From the NCBI GenBank assembly GCA_017428545.1, contig JAFRQR010000027.1, forward strand, positions 1-43,475: DNA of 43,475 nt, read 5' to 3'. The stretch's first letter is position 1, and the number at the start of each line of letters is the position of its first letter. The notes under the pieces were generated by a model. That model worked only from the letters and a program-made list of their open reading frames with translations. It was not told where the DNA came from and ran no database searches. A program made the position numbers and the translations under genes. Source of the stretch: Clostridiales bacterium. GTDB lineage: Bacteria > Bacillota > Clostridia > Saccharofermentanales > Saccharofermentanaceae. Shown here in pieces: positions 33,010-40,426 of the stretch.

Positions 33010-34068
33010 ATGCTTAAGAAGAAACTTCCGTGGATGCTTTTGTTTCTGGTACTGATGGTCTTCAGTATCTGGGCAGTCGTGTCCAGAAGTGAAAGTTTCT
33101 CGCCTTCACTTCTTCGCGAAACTCTCCTTAACTCTGACGTGAAGTGGCTCGTTGCCGCAGTAGCGGGCATGTTCTGTAATGTCCTTTTCGAAGGCTTTGC
33201 GCTGGATATACTTGTTAAGACTTTGACGAAGACGGAAGACGAGAATCAGATCCGAAGCCACGGCATCTTATACTCGGCCGCGGATATCTACTTTTCCGCG
33301 ATCACGCCGTCTGCCTCTGCCGGCCAGCCGGCCAGCGCCTACTTCATGTCCCGTGACGGGATCCCCGTTGCCAAGTCGGCCGTTATCCTCGTTCTGAATA
33401 TGCTCTTTTATACCGGCGCACTGGCGATCGTCGGCGTGATCGGATTTTCGATCAGCCCTTCGATCTATTGGGGAATGGATCCGCTGGCGCAGACTTTGGT
33501 CATGATCGGTTTCATCATCCTTCTGGCGCTCTGCGTGATCTTTGTCCTGATCCTGAAAAAAGAGCGCTGGATCAGAAATGTCGCCGTCAAGTGTGTGAAA
33601 CTTGCCAAGAAGATGCACCTGATCCGCGATGTGGACGGACGCGTCAAAAAGATCGATTCGGCGATCGGACATTATAAGAACTGCGCAGACCTGATCTCGA
33701 AGAATAAGCCCGCGATGTTTGCGGCTTTTCTCCTTAATCTCCTGCAGCGCTTTTCGCTTGTAAGTACGACCGTGCTTGTCTATCTGGCATTCGGCGGATC
33801 GGTAAATAACCTTGCAGATGTTACGGCAGTTTCCTGTCTGGTGCTCGTCGGCGTCTACAGCCTTCCGGTCCCGGGCGGCATGGGTGTCGCGGACTTTCTT
33901 CTCCTCAGTGGCCTTTGCCAGATCGAAGATATCGCCAGTACGGCAAACCTTGCCCTGTTTTCCCGAGGCATCTCCTTTTACAGCTGCATCCTTCTGACGA
34001 TCATCATCCTGATCATCGGCTACTTCTGGCAGGAAAAGCGCATCCGAAAGGCAAAAACTGACGCCTGA
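33010..34068 (+). CDS. Flippase-like membrane protein (lysylphosphatidylglycerol synthase TM family)
   Basis: 352 residues, about eight membrane helices. It belongs to the family of the membrane half of MprF (UPF0104, AglD-like). Family marks are the ITPSASAGQPASAYFM loop and the PVPGGMGVADFLLL loop between helices; the re-entrant pattern and basic cytoplasmic loop (KKERWIRNVAVKCVKLAKK) also fit. It lacks the C-terminal aminoacyl-transferase domain of full MprF, so it may only move lipids or lipid-linked sugars across the membrane. AGGAGAAGGAA precedes the ATG. A large palindromic region follows, shared with the convergent gene. Confidence 0.85.
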   Translation: MLKKKLPWMLLFLVLMVFSIWAVVSRSESFSPSLLRETLLNSDVKWLVAAVAGMFCNVLFEGFALDILVKTLTKTEDENQIRSHGILYSAADIYFSAITPSASAGQPASAYFMSRDGIPVAKSAVILVLNMLFYTGALAIVGVIGFSISPSIYWGMDPLAQTLVMIGFIILLALCVIFVLILKKERWIRNVAVKCVKLAKKMHLIRDVDGRVKKIDSAIGHYKNCADLISKNKPAMFAAFLLNLLQRFSLVSTTVLVYLAFGGSVNNLADVTAVSCLVLVGVYSLPVPGGMGVADFLLLSGLCQIEDIASTANLALFSRGISFYSCILLTIIILIIGYFWQEKRIRKAKTDA

Positions 34069-34073
34069 CAGTG

Positions 34074-34248
34074 TTGTTCTGCAATCTGTTCTATATTTTC
34101 TTAGTTTGTTGAACGATTTGCAGAACAAAGGCTATGTTCTACGTTTTGTTCTATAAAAACGAAAAAAATAGAACCAAACATAGAACAGAAACTTTTTTTC
34201 TATGTTTGGTTCTATTTATAATCGAAAAATAGAACGAAATGTAGAACA
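34074..34248. repeat. Nested long palindromes between convergent genes
   Basis: Three stem pairs. (1) TTGTTCTGCAA (34074-34084) with TTGCAGAACAA (34118-34128), 11 bp perfect. (2) Outer arms 34135-34154 and 34229-34248, 20 bp with two G-T pairs. (3) Inner arms 34166-34185 and 34198-34217, 20 bp perfect, loop 12 nt. The outer and inner stems are separated by 11 nt on both sides. All arms are built from GTTCTA/TAGAAC hexamers at 12-bp spacing, and the right half repeats the left at a 61-bp period. It could terminate both converging transcripts, but it is far longer than a normal terminator. Confidence 0.92.
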
Positions 34249-34257
34249 GACGAAAGA

Positions 34258-35892
34258 TCAGTCCTGATTCTCGTACGCGACGAGATATTCCTCACCATAC
34301 ATCTTACGGAGCTTCGGCTTTTCGATCTTACCTGTGGCATTACGAAGTACAGGTGCGAAGATGATCTTTCTCGGTCTCTTATATCTCGGCAGCTGCAGGC
34401 AGAAGTCGTTCACTTCTTCTTCGGTCATGCTCATGCCTTCCTTGACCTCGATGATCGCACCGGCGATCTCACCCTGACGCTTGTCGGGAAGACCGATGAC
34501 GGCAACGTCCTTGATCTTATCGTTCTTCATGATGAAGTCTTCGATCTCGACCGGATAGAGGTTCTCACCACCGGAGATGATAACGTCCTTCTTTCTGTCG
34601 ACGAGATAGATGAAGCCATCCTCGTCCTGACGGCCCATATCACCGGTAAGGAGCCAGCCGTCCTTGAGGACTTCCGCTGTTGCTTCCGGGTTATTGTAGT
34701 AGCATTCCATGACGCCGTTACCCTTGACACAGAGTTCTCCGACTTCGCCCTGCTTAACGATATTGCCGTGATCGTCGATGATCTTGCACTCCCAGCCATA
34801 GCCCGGGATGCCGATCGCGCCGACCTTTTCGACGTTCTCTACACCGAGGTGGACGCAGCCCGGTCCGATGGACTCGGAAAGACCGTAGTTCGTGTCGTAC
34901 TGGTGCTTCGGGAAATATGCGAGCCATCTCTTGATCAGGGACTTCGGAACCGGCTGGGCGCCGATGTGCATCAGTCTCCACTGGTCGAGCTGGTAATCTT
35001 CAAGTTTTACGTCGCCGCGGTCGAGGGCATCGAGGATGTCCTGCGCCCACGGAACCAGAAGCCATACGATCGTGCAGTGCTCGGAAGAGACTGCATCGAG
35101 GATATACTTCGGCTTTGTACCGCGCAGAAGAACTGCGCGGGAGCCGGCCACCAGAGAGCCCATCCAGTGCATCTTCGCGCCTGTGTGATAAAGCGGCGGA
35201 ATACAAAGGAAACAGTCATCACGGGAAGTACTGTGATGCTTCTGCTCAACGATAGCGGCATGAGAGAGACTTCTGTGACGGTGAAGGATCGCCTTCGGGA
35301 AACCGGTCGTACCGGAGCTGAAATAGATCGCACCGTAATCGTCATCCGTCAGCGGGATGTTCGGACGGGTGCTGCTGTAATCGCCTGTGATGAGGCGGTA
35401 ATCTTCTGCAAAAGACGGGCACTGTTCGCCTACGAAAATGAGGGCGCGGTTCTTGTGAAGTGCCGGTTCGATATTCTCGATACGGGAGATGAACTCCGGA
35501 CCGAAAAAGAGGATATCCAGTTCTGCAAGATTCGAGCAGTACAGGATCTCATCGGATGTGTAACGGAAATTGAGCGGCACTGCGAGGGCACCGGTCTTTA
35601 AGATACCGAAATAGATCGGGAGCCATTCAAGGCAGTTCATCATGAGGATACCGATCTTATTGCCCTTCTTAATGCCTCTGGAAAGGAGCATGTTGGCAAG
35701 ACGGTTTGCCTTCTCATCGAAGACCTTCCATGTGATCTGGCGGCGGTATGCCTGTGTCTTTGTGGGCTGGATCAGTTCAAATTCTTTCCAGGTGATGCGC
35801 GCGGTCTCCTGCTGTTCAGGATTCAATTCCACCAGTGCGACTTCGTCACCGTAAAGATCTGCATTTCTCTCAAGATATTCAGTAATGGGCAT
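34258..35892 (-). CDS. AMP-forming acyl-CoA synthetase
   Basis: 544 residues from the ATG complementary to 35890-35892, which lies 7 nt from a GGAGGAG site; a TTG two codons upstream is less likely. It is an ANL-superfamily enzyme that activates a carboxylate as acyl-AMP and transfers it to CoA. Visible motifs: YFSSGTTGFPKA (ATP loop), NYGLSESIGPG (A5), GWLLTGDMGRQDEDGFIYLVDRKKDVI (A7/A8 hinge) and the catalytic lysine in NATGKIEKPKL (A10). The acid substrate is not clear from the sequence. Near the N terminus there is an extra segment in which ITWK.FE occurs twice about 22 residues apart, unusual for the family. It is monocistronic, with its own promoter on the minus strand. Confidence 0.9.
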   Translation of the reverse strand: MPITEYLERNADLYGDEVALVELNPEQQETARITWKEFELIQPTKTQAYRRQITWKVFDEKANRLANMLLSRGIKKGNKIGILMMNCLEWLPIYFGILKTGALAVPLNFRYTSDEILYCSNLAELDILFFGPEFISRIENIEPALHKNRALIFVGEQCPSFAEDYRLITGDYSSTRPNIPLTDDDYGAIYFSSGTTGFPKAILHRHRSLSHAAIVEQKHHSTSRDDCFLCIPPLYHTGAKMHWMGSLVAGSRAVLLRGTKPKYILDAVSSEHCTIVWLLVPWAQDILDALDRGDVKLEDYQLDQWRLMHIGAQPVPKSLIKRWLAYFPKHQYDTNYGLSESIGPGCVHLGVENVEKVGAIGIPGYGWECKIIDDHGNIVKQGEVGELCVKGNGVMECYYNNPEATAEVLKDGWLLTGDMGRQDEDGFIYLVDRKKDVIISGGENLYPVEIEDFIMKNDKIKDVAVIGLPDKRQGEIAGAIIEVKEGMSMTEEEVNDFCLQLPRYKRPRKIIFAPVLRNATGKIEKPKLRKMYGEEYLVAYENQD

Positions 35893-35949
35893 ATTCAAAC
35901 TCCTCCTACATTTCCTACCAAACTATACGTTTCAAAATACGCCTCTATG

Positions 35950-35955
35950 AGTATA
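35950..35955 (-). promoter_or_regulatory. Extended -10 promoter of acyl-CoA synthetase gene
   Basis: On the minus strand TG, one base, TATACT (complement of 35950-35955). No clear -35. The predicted leader is about 50 nt. A second -10-like TATAGT lies closer to the gene. Confidence 0.45.
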
Positions 35956-35964
35956 ACAGGAAAA

Positions 35965-36006
35965 ACCGAAAAAAACACCCCGAAAAAGCGGTTCTTTTTC
36001 AGGGTG
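35965..36006 (-). terminator. Terminator of panT-coaX operon
   Basis: CACCC and GAAAAA (35976-35987) pair with TTTTTC and GGGTG (35995-36006) with one mismatch. On the minus strand a T-rich run follows immediately (complement of 35965-35975). It lies 70 bp after coaX. Confidence 0.75.
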
Positions 36007-36026
36007 AATCTTTATATTACCTTGGC

Positions 36027-36055
36027 AAAAGCACTGTTCCGGGAGGGTGTGCTTT
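36027..36055. repeat. Inverted octamer pair downstream of coaX
   Basis: AAAAGCAC (36027-36034) faces GTGCTTT (36049-36055): a 7-bp perfect inverted pair with a 14-nt centre, between coaX and its terminator. It matches the pair at 20802-20832. Confidence 0.65.
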
Positions 36056-36075
36056 CACCGGAAGTAACGGTTTGA

Positions 36076-36840
36076 TCAGGCGTTTTTGAAATAGACTTCC
36101 ATAAGCCCTTTGAGGATCAGATCCGGATCAGTGTGGATCGTTCTTTTACAGAGCTTGGTGACGGAAGCTGCGTAACGGCCTGTGGCGACGACGGTACAAG
36201 GTTTTCCGTACTCTTCTTCGATACGGTCGATCATGCCGTCGATCGTCGCTGCGGTCTGATACATCAGGCCGCTTTTGACGCTGTCTACGGTGTTGGTACC
36301 GATGACTTTTTTCGGTGTCTCAAAAGCAACGCTCGGAAGCTGCGAAGTTCTTTCACAGAGGGCATCTGCGGCAACGCCCATGCCCGCGCCGATCGAAGTG
36401 CCGACGAATGTCTTTGTCTCGTCGATAAGAGAAAAGGCGGTCGCCGTTCCCATATAGATGTTGATCTGCGGGACCTTGTATTCCCTGATGCCGGCAACAG
36501 CAGCCATGACCAGATCGGAACCGACCTGCGCCGGATTATCGGTGCGGATCTTAAGTCCAGTCTTGACTCCGGGCCCGACGAGAAGGGGAGTACACGAGGT
36601 GAAACGCTCGATGGCACGGCAGATGCTGCTCGTGACGTTAGGGACCACCGACGAAATGATCGCTCCGTCGACGGACGCAAAGTCGAGAAGGTTTACCCGG
36701 AGCGCCGACTCGATCAGAGTGGCGTACTCCAGATCGGTCGAGTTGCGGTTCGTGGTCAGAAGCTCGGTGAAAAGGATCTCCTTATCATCAAAGCCACCGA
36801 GAAGAATGTGTGTGTTTCCGATATCAACTGCGAGGATCAT
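36076..36840 (-). CDS. coaX: Type III pantothenate kinase (divergent)
   Basis: 254 residues. CoaX phosphorylates pantothenate as the first step of CoA synthesis and belongs to the ASKHA fold. The phosphate loop DIGNTHILLG is at the N terminus (residues 6-15), the catalytic aspartate is kept in NPAQVGSDLVMAAVAG (Asp109), and the dimer and pantothenate region GAGMGVAADAL is present. The usual DxGTATT(F/I)D motif reads YMGTATAFS, so the conserved aspartate at 129 is tyrosine. It may still be active or may have another role. The ATG follows GGAAGGAG, 7 nt away, and lies 41 nt after the ECF S component gene, in one operon. Confidence 0.85.
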   Translation of the reverse strand: MILAVDIGNTHILLGGFDDKEILFTELLTTNRNSTDLEYATLIESALRVNLLDFASVDGAIISSVVPNVTSSICRAIERFTSCTPLLVGPGVKTGLKIRTDNPAQVGSDLVMAAVAGIREYKVPQINIYMGTATAFSLIDETKTFVGTSIGAGMGVAADALCERTSQLPSVAFETPKKVIGTNTVDSVKSGLMYQTAATIDGMIDRIEEEYGKPCTVVATGRYAASVTKLCKRTIHTDPDLILKGLMEVYFKNA

Positions 36841-36881
36841 AGGCTTTCTCCTTCCCCGAAGGGCCTTAAAGGAACCGGATC

Positions 36882-37616
36882 TTATGCGTTAGCTGCTTCC
36901 TCTTCCTTGTTTTCAGATGTTTCTTCGATCTTCTTTTCGGACTTTTTCGCAAGATCCTTATCGATCAGGCCGGCCTTATAAAGGGCGGAAGCGATCGCAC
37001 CTGTGATAAAGAAGGCGGCAACTGCTTCGAGGATACCGTTGGTGGTAACGATCGCGGCAAACAGGGCAAAGATGCTGGAAGTAGCGATGCCCCATTCGTT
37101 CATCGTATCGATGAAGGTCGTGCTTCCCCAGAAGAAGATGATCAGTGTGCTCATAAAGAGCAGTGTGTTAAAGACGGCAGCGCAAAGACCTGTGACAGCA
37201 TATCCGCTGATGCCGATCGCTGTTGCTTTTCCGGTTTCGGGACCGTTCTTTTCGACAGACTTTCTTTTCAGGTTTTTGAAGAAAGATGCAACAAGACCTG
37301 TGAGGAAGCCTGCAAGGGCACGGGCCACGATGCACATCAGGAATGTGGCAAACGGGTTAATGTCCAAAAGCAGAGATCCGAAAGCATCCGAACCGAAGCA
37401 CTGGGCAAAACTGGTGATGCCGAAGATCGTACCGAGAGTTGCGCCTGCTACAGGGCCCAATGCAATGCCGCCGAGTGCGACAGGGATCATAAGAAAAGAG
37501 ATGGAAACGGAACCGGTCTTAAGGTATCCGATAGGAGTGTATGCCATAAGCAGAAGCAGTGCGCATAACATGCCCATCAGGGCGATAGATTTTGTTCTTT
37601 GAGTTTGTTTCTTCAT
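36882..37616 (-). CDS. ECF transporter S component, probably pantothenate (PanT-like)
   Basis: 244 residues with about six membrane helices. S components bind a vitamin and join the shared EcfAAT energising module. The N-terminal ALMGMLCALLLLMAYTPIGYL and the following FLMIPVALGGIALGPVAGATLG are the S-component pattern; the latter, with the NPFATFLMCIVARALAGFLTG helix, is like pantothenate-specific PanT. Its place directly upstream of coaX supports pantothenate as substrate; this is inference from synteny. The C terminus is a charged cytoplasmic tail. AAGGAGG precedes the start by 9 nt. The EcfAAT genes are not in the window. Confidence 0.82.
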   Translation of the reverse strand: MKKQTQRTKSIALMGMLCALLLLMAYTPIGYLKTGSVSISFLMIPVALGGIALGPVAGATLGTIFGITSFAQCFGSDAFGSLLLDINPFATFLMCIVARALAGFLTGLVASFFKNLKRKSVEKNGPETGKATAIGISGYAVTGLCAAVFNTLLFMSTLIIFFWGSTTFIDTMNEWGIATSSIFALFAAIVTTNGILEAVAAFFITGAIASALYKAGLIDKDLAKKSEKKIEETSENKEEEAANA

Positions 37617-37690
37617 AATACAAACCCTCCTTTGCTATTATTCCTCTTGGCGAGGATACAATTACGCGGCTTTCTGATCTTAAGGCCCCG

Positions 37691-37733
37691 GTGCTTTTGT
37701 CAGATCCGTAAAGGTACCTGCGGGATAAAGCAC
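37691..37733 (-). other. Structured element in the panT leader
   Basis: GTGCTTT (37691-37697) pairs with AAAGCAC (37727-37733); within the loop CCG and AGGT can pair with CGG and ACCT (AGGTACCT is itself palindromic). It lies in the ~140-nt predicted leader of the panT-coaX transcript. A ligand-binding role cannot be claimed from this. Confidence 0.45.
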
Positions 37734-37763
37734 GTTCAGGCGGAAAAATCTCCAGCCGATCAG

Positions 37764-37792
37764 ATTATATAATACAATGTCAGAATTGTCAC
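37764..37792 (-). promoter_or_regulatory. Promoter of panT-coaX (minus strand)
   Basis: On the minus strand GTGACA (complement of 37787-37792), 17-bp spacer, TATAAT (complement of 37764-37769). Confidence 0.7.
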
Positions 37793-37808
37793 TTTCTATT
37801 CTGAAATC

Positions 37809-37817
37809 TGTTATACA
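37809..37817 (+). promoter_or_regulatory. Promoter of propeller/solute-binding lipoprotein D
   Basis: TG, one base, TATACA (TATACA at 37812-37817): an extended -10. TTGTCA at 37786-37791 is 20 bp away, longer than optimal, and overlaps the -35 of the divergent promoter. Confidence 0.5.
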
Positions 37818-37868
37818 ATGCATCATATAAAATGGTTTTGTCATACCCCTCAGAAAGGAGTTCTCGGT

Positions 37869-40388
37869 TTGAAGCAAAGAAGATCTTTCATAACGATCAT
37901 CACTTCTCTTGTGCTGTCGGTTACGTTCGTGGCCGGCTGTGCCCGCCGTGCGTCGCTCGATGAGGATGAAGAGAAGGCCTTTCCGAAGGAAAGCATCGAG
38001 ACCCAGGCAAATACTGTCGAGGCACAAACCGTTTCCGAACCTTTCTACAATTCCGAGAAGCTCATCCTGGAAGCGCCGCTTCCCGTAAACGAGAGCGGTC
38101 TTGAGGCCACTTACTTTTCATGCGAAGATCCGATCATTGCCGGAAACCATATCTTCGTACGTATGTACTACGCATTTGCGCAGGAAGGAGAACCCATTGA
38201 CGAGACGGGTGTGTGCAGATGGTGCATATTTGATTTCGAAGGAAACTATGTGACCTATCTTCAAGAGGATTTTCTTAACATGGTCGTGTATTTTGATGAA
38301 GATGCGCAGGGAATGATCACTGTCGCATATGCCGACTATGATTATACCGATGAAGCATGGAGCGCGCAGATCTATCTGGCGAGATTCGATCAGTATGGAC
38401 AGCTCCTCAAAGGACCTGTACTCGCTTTTTCGGACACATACAGTAATCAGCTTTCTATAGCTGTGAATGATAAAAACGGCGAAGTTCTTGTTGCCTCGCA
38501 GCACATGATCATGCAGCTGGATGCGGATTTTCAGGTGATGAGCGGCACTACTTATTCGAACGATATCGAGATCACGGACCTGTGGGAAGAGCAGGGCGAG
38601 TTTTACGTAGAGATGAGAGCGGTCGATGAAAACTTCCAGGAATATGCGACTATCAATCATGTGACGGTCGGAAATAACGGCTACATCTCCGTATCCGAAC
38701 CGGCCAGAGAAGCAAGCAACCTGCTTTCCATGAGAATGTACCAGACGAACACCGGTATTTATGCCGCAACAAGAAATGCACTTGGAAAACTCGATCTTTC
38801 TTCCGGCGAATTCAGTTCGCTTTTGGACTGGAACCAGACAGATATCGATAGAAGTCTCGTTTTCTACGGAAAGCTCAAGGTGCTCTCGGAAGGAAGTAGC
38901 TCTTCCGGCGTGAGAGTTATCGCTCCTTCGGGTTCCGAGCCTTCGCCTTCGGCTACTCCGGATGCACCTCGCAGTGATTATTCCGAAGAAAGTGCAAAGA
39001 CACGTATCGCACTTACTTCTTCGGATTATATCGGAGACACTTTAAAACCTTGCCTTTACCTCCTTACCCCGGCGGAGAATAATCCGCATGAGGGCCAGGA
39101 CGTTCTCTGGGTCGGAGGAATCGGCATTACGAGCAGTGCCCTGATGAGCGGTATTGCCCGCTATAACAGCAGCAATTCCCAGAATGTCTGGGTCAAGGTG
39201 TATGACTATGCCGGGTTTAATTACACCAAGTCCTACGTTTCTACTTTTGAGACGCAAAAAGCACTGGAAAGAATGGCCGCTCAGCTTAGTTCCGGAACAG
39301 GTCCTGACATCATCATCGGTGCCGGTGAAACGGGAATTTTCGATAACAGCAGCATTTTGACGGATCTCAACGGATATGTCGACGGGATCTCCGGGATCAA
39401 TCGAGATGATTATTTCAACAGCGCCCTGGAGTCTTTCGAAACGGATGGAAAACTCTACCAGATCCCTCTCGTTTTCTCGGTACGCGGACTGGTCGGAAAT
39501 AGGAATATGGTCAACGGGAAAAATTCGATGAATTATTCCGATTATATCGAAGCAAGAAACTACTTCGATGAAAGCGCCTACCTTTTCAGCGAGGTCAATA
39601 TCGATGAATTGTGTAATATCTTCATCGAAGGTGAGACCGGAACTTGGATCAATTACTCAAACGGCAGAGTATCGATCGATCATGAAAAACTCAAAGATAT
39701 GCTCAATCTTCTGATGAATGAGCAGATATTCGGAATGAACGGATTCATCGAGCCCGAGGGGTCACCTTTGGGTATGTCATTCGATCCGGTCGCCAGAGGA
39801 TGCTACCAGGAGATCTTTGCATGCGATTCGGCATTTGCACCGAGTACGATGAATACTGTCGCAGAATACGCGCAGACAAGGATCATTCCGGGAGTTCTTT
39901 CATGGTATGGATATCCGGGATCACAGGGATCTTCGATGATCATTCAGAGTGACATCTCCGTAGGCATTTCTTCCGCATCCACGCAGAAAGAGAAAGCCTG
40001 GGAAGTGATCAAATTCTTCCTGGAAGATGAAGTCCAGACCTCACTGACCCGCCCCGGAGCTTTTGACATAAACAACAGCACCAGCTTCATCCCGCTCAGC
40101 AGAGATTCGTTCCATAAAGTAAACGGTGAGGAAGAGTACCCGGAGGAGATCGATTCATATGCTATGGATGTTGATGGCAGCTGGATAACGTGCTATGCCG
40201 GAGAAAGGGAAGACCTCCTGAAAGAATATGAGGAGGCCCTGAATGTTCCGATGAGAAGATATATCCGTGATCCGGAGATCCTCTATATCGTAAAAGATAC
40301 TGCCTTGAAGTATTTCTATGAAGAGTGCTCGGCTGATGATGCAGCCTACGAGATCGAAAAAAGGATCATAGAATATAACGGAAGATAA
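37869..40388 (+). CDS. Propeller/solute-binding lipoprotein D
   Basis: 839 residues starting at TTG 37869, chosen because AAAGGAG (37854-37860) lies 8 nt upstream and the product then begins with a clean signal peptide; an ATG at 37818 precedes the site. Lipobox VAGC with Cys24. It shares the plan of the three tandem genes at 2879-10202: propeller-like half ending LLDWNQTDIDR, then NNPHEGQDVLWVGGIGI, LSSGTGPDIIIG, DLNGYVDGISGINRDDYFN and GKLYQIPLVFS. It is more distant from them than they are from each other. A low-complexity linker rich in S, P, A and G (around residues 342-375) is inserted before the binding domain, and the terminal DNRA motif is absent. No transporter subunits are adjacent. 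Confidence 0.85.
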   Translation: MKQRRSFITIITSLVLSVTFVAGCARRASLDEDEEKAFPKESIETQANTVEAQTVSEPFYNSEKLILEAPLPVNESGLEATYFSCEDPIIAGNHIFVRMYYAFAQEGEPIDETGVCRWCIFDFEGNYVTYLQEDFLNMVVYFDEDAQGMITVAYADYDYTDEAWSAQIYLARFDQYGQLLKGPVLAFSDTYSNQLSIAVNDKNGEVLVASQHMIMQLDADFQVMSGTTYSNDIEITDLWEEQGEFYVEMRAVDENFQEYATINHVTVGNNGYISVSEPAREASNLLSMRMYQTNTGIYAATRNALGKLDLSSGEFSSLLDWNQTDIDRSLVFYGKLKVLSEGSSSSGVRVIAPSGSEPSPSATPDAPRSDYSEESAKTRIALTSSDYIGDTLKPCLYLLTPAENNPHEGQDVLWVGGIGITSSALMSGIARYNSSNSQNVWVKVYDYAGFNYTKSYVSTFETQKALERMAAQLSSGTGPDIIIGAGETGIFDNSSILTDLNGYVDGISGINRDDYFNSALESFETDGKLYQIPLVFSVRGLVGNRNMVNGKNSMNYSDYIEARNYFDESAYLFSEVNIDELCNIFIEGETGTWINYSNGRVSIDHEKLKDMLNLLMNEQIFGMNGFIEPEGSPLGMSFDPVARGCYQEIFACDSAFAPSTMNTVAEYAQTRIIPGVLSWYGYPGSQGSSMIIQSDISVGISSASTQKEKAWEVIKFFLEDEVQTSLTRPGAFDINNSTSFIPLSRDSFHKVNGEEEYPEEIDSYAMDVDGSWITCYAGEREDLLKEYEEALNVPMRRYIRDPEILYIVKDTALKYFYEECSADDAAYEIEKRIIEYNGR

Positions 40389-40391
40389 AAG

Positions 40392-40410
40392 GGATCCGTA
40401 AAACGGATCC
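40392..40410. other. Short perfect hairpin after lipoprotein D
   Basis: GGATCCGT (40392-40399), loop AAA, ACGGATCC (40403-40410). No T tract on the + strand; the main terminator is just downstream. Confidence 0.5.
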
Positions 40411-40426
40411 GCAAATTAGGAAGAAA

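Noticed and set aside
34135..34248. Integron attC site or insertion sequence ends
   Set aside because: The conserved attC core boxes are not present, there is no transposase or integrase, and no target-site duplication was seen.
37617..37757. Known riboswitch in the panT leader
   Set aside because: No conserved core of a class I know could be recognised; only unspecific pairing is visible.
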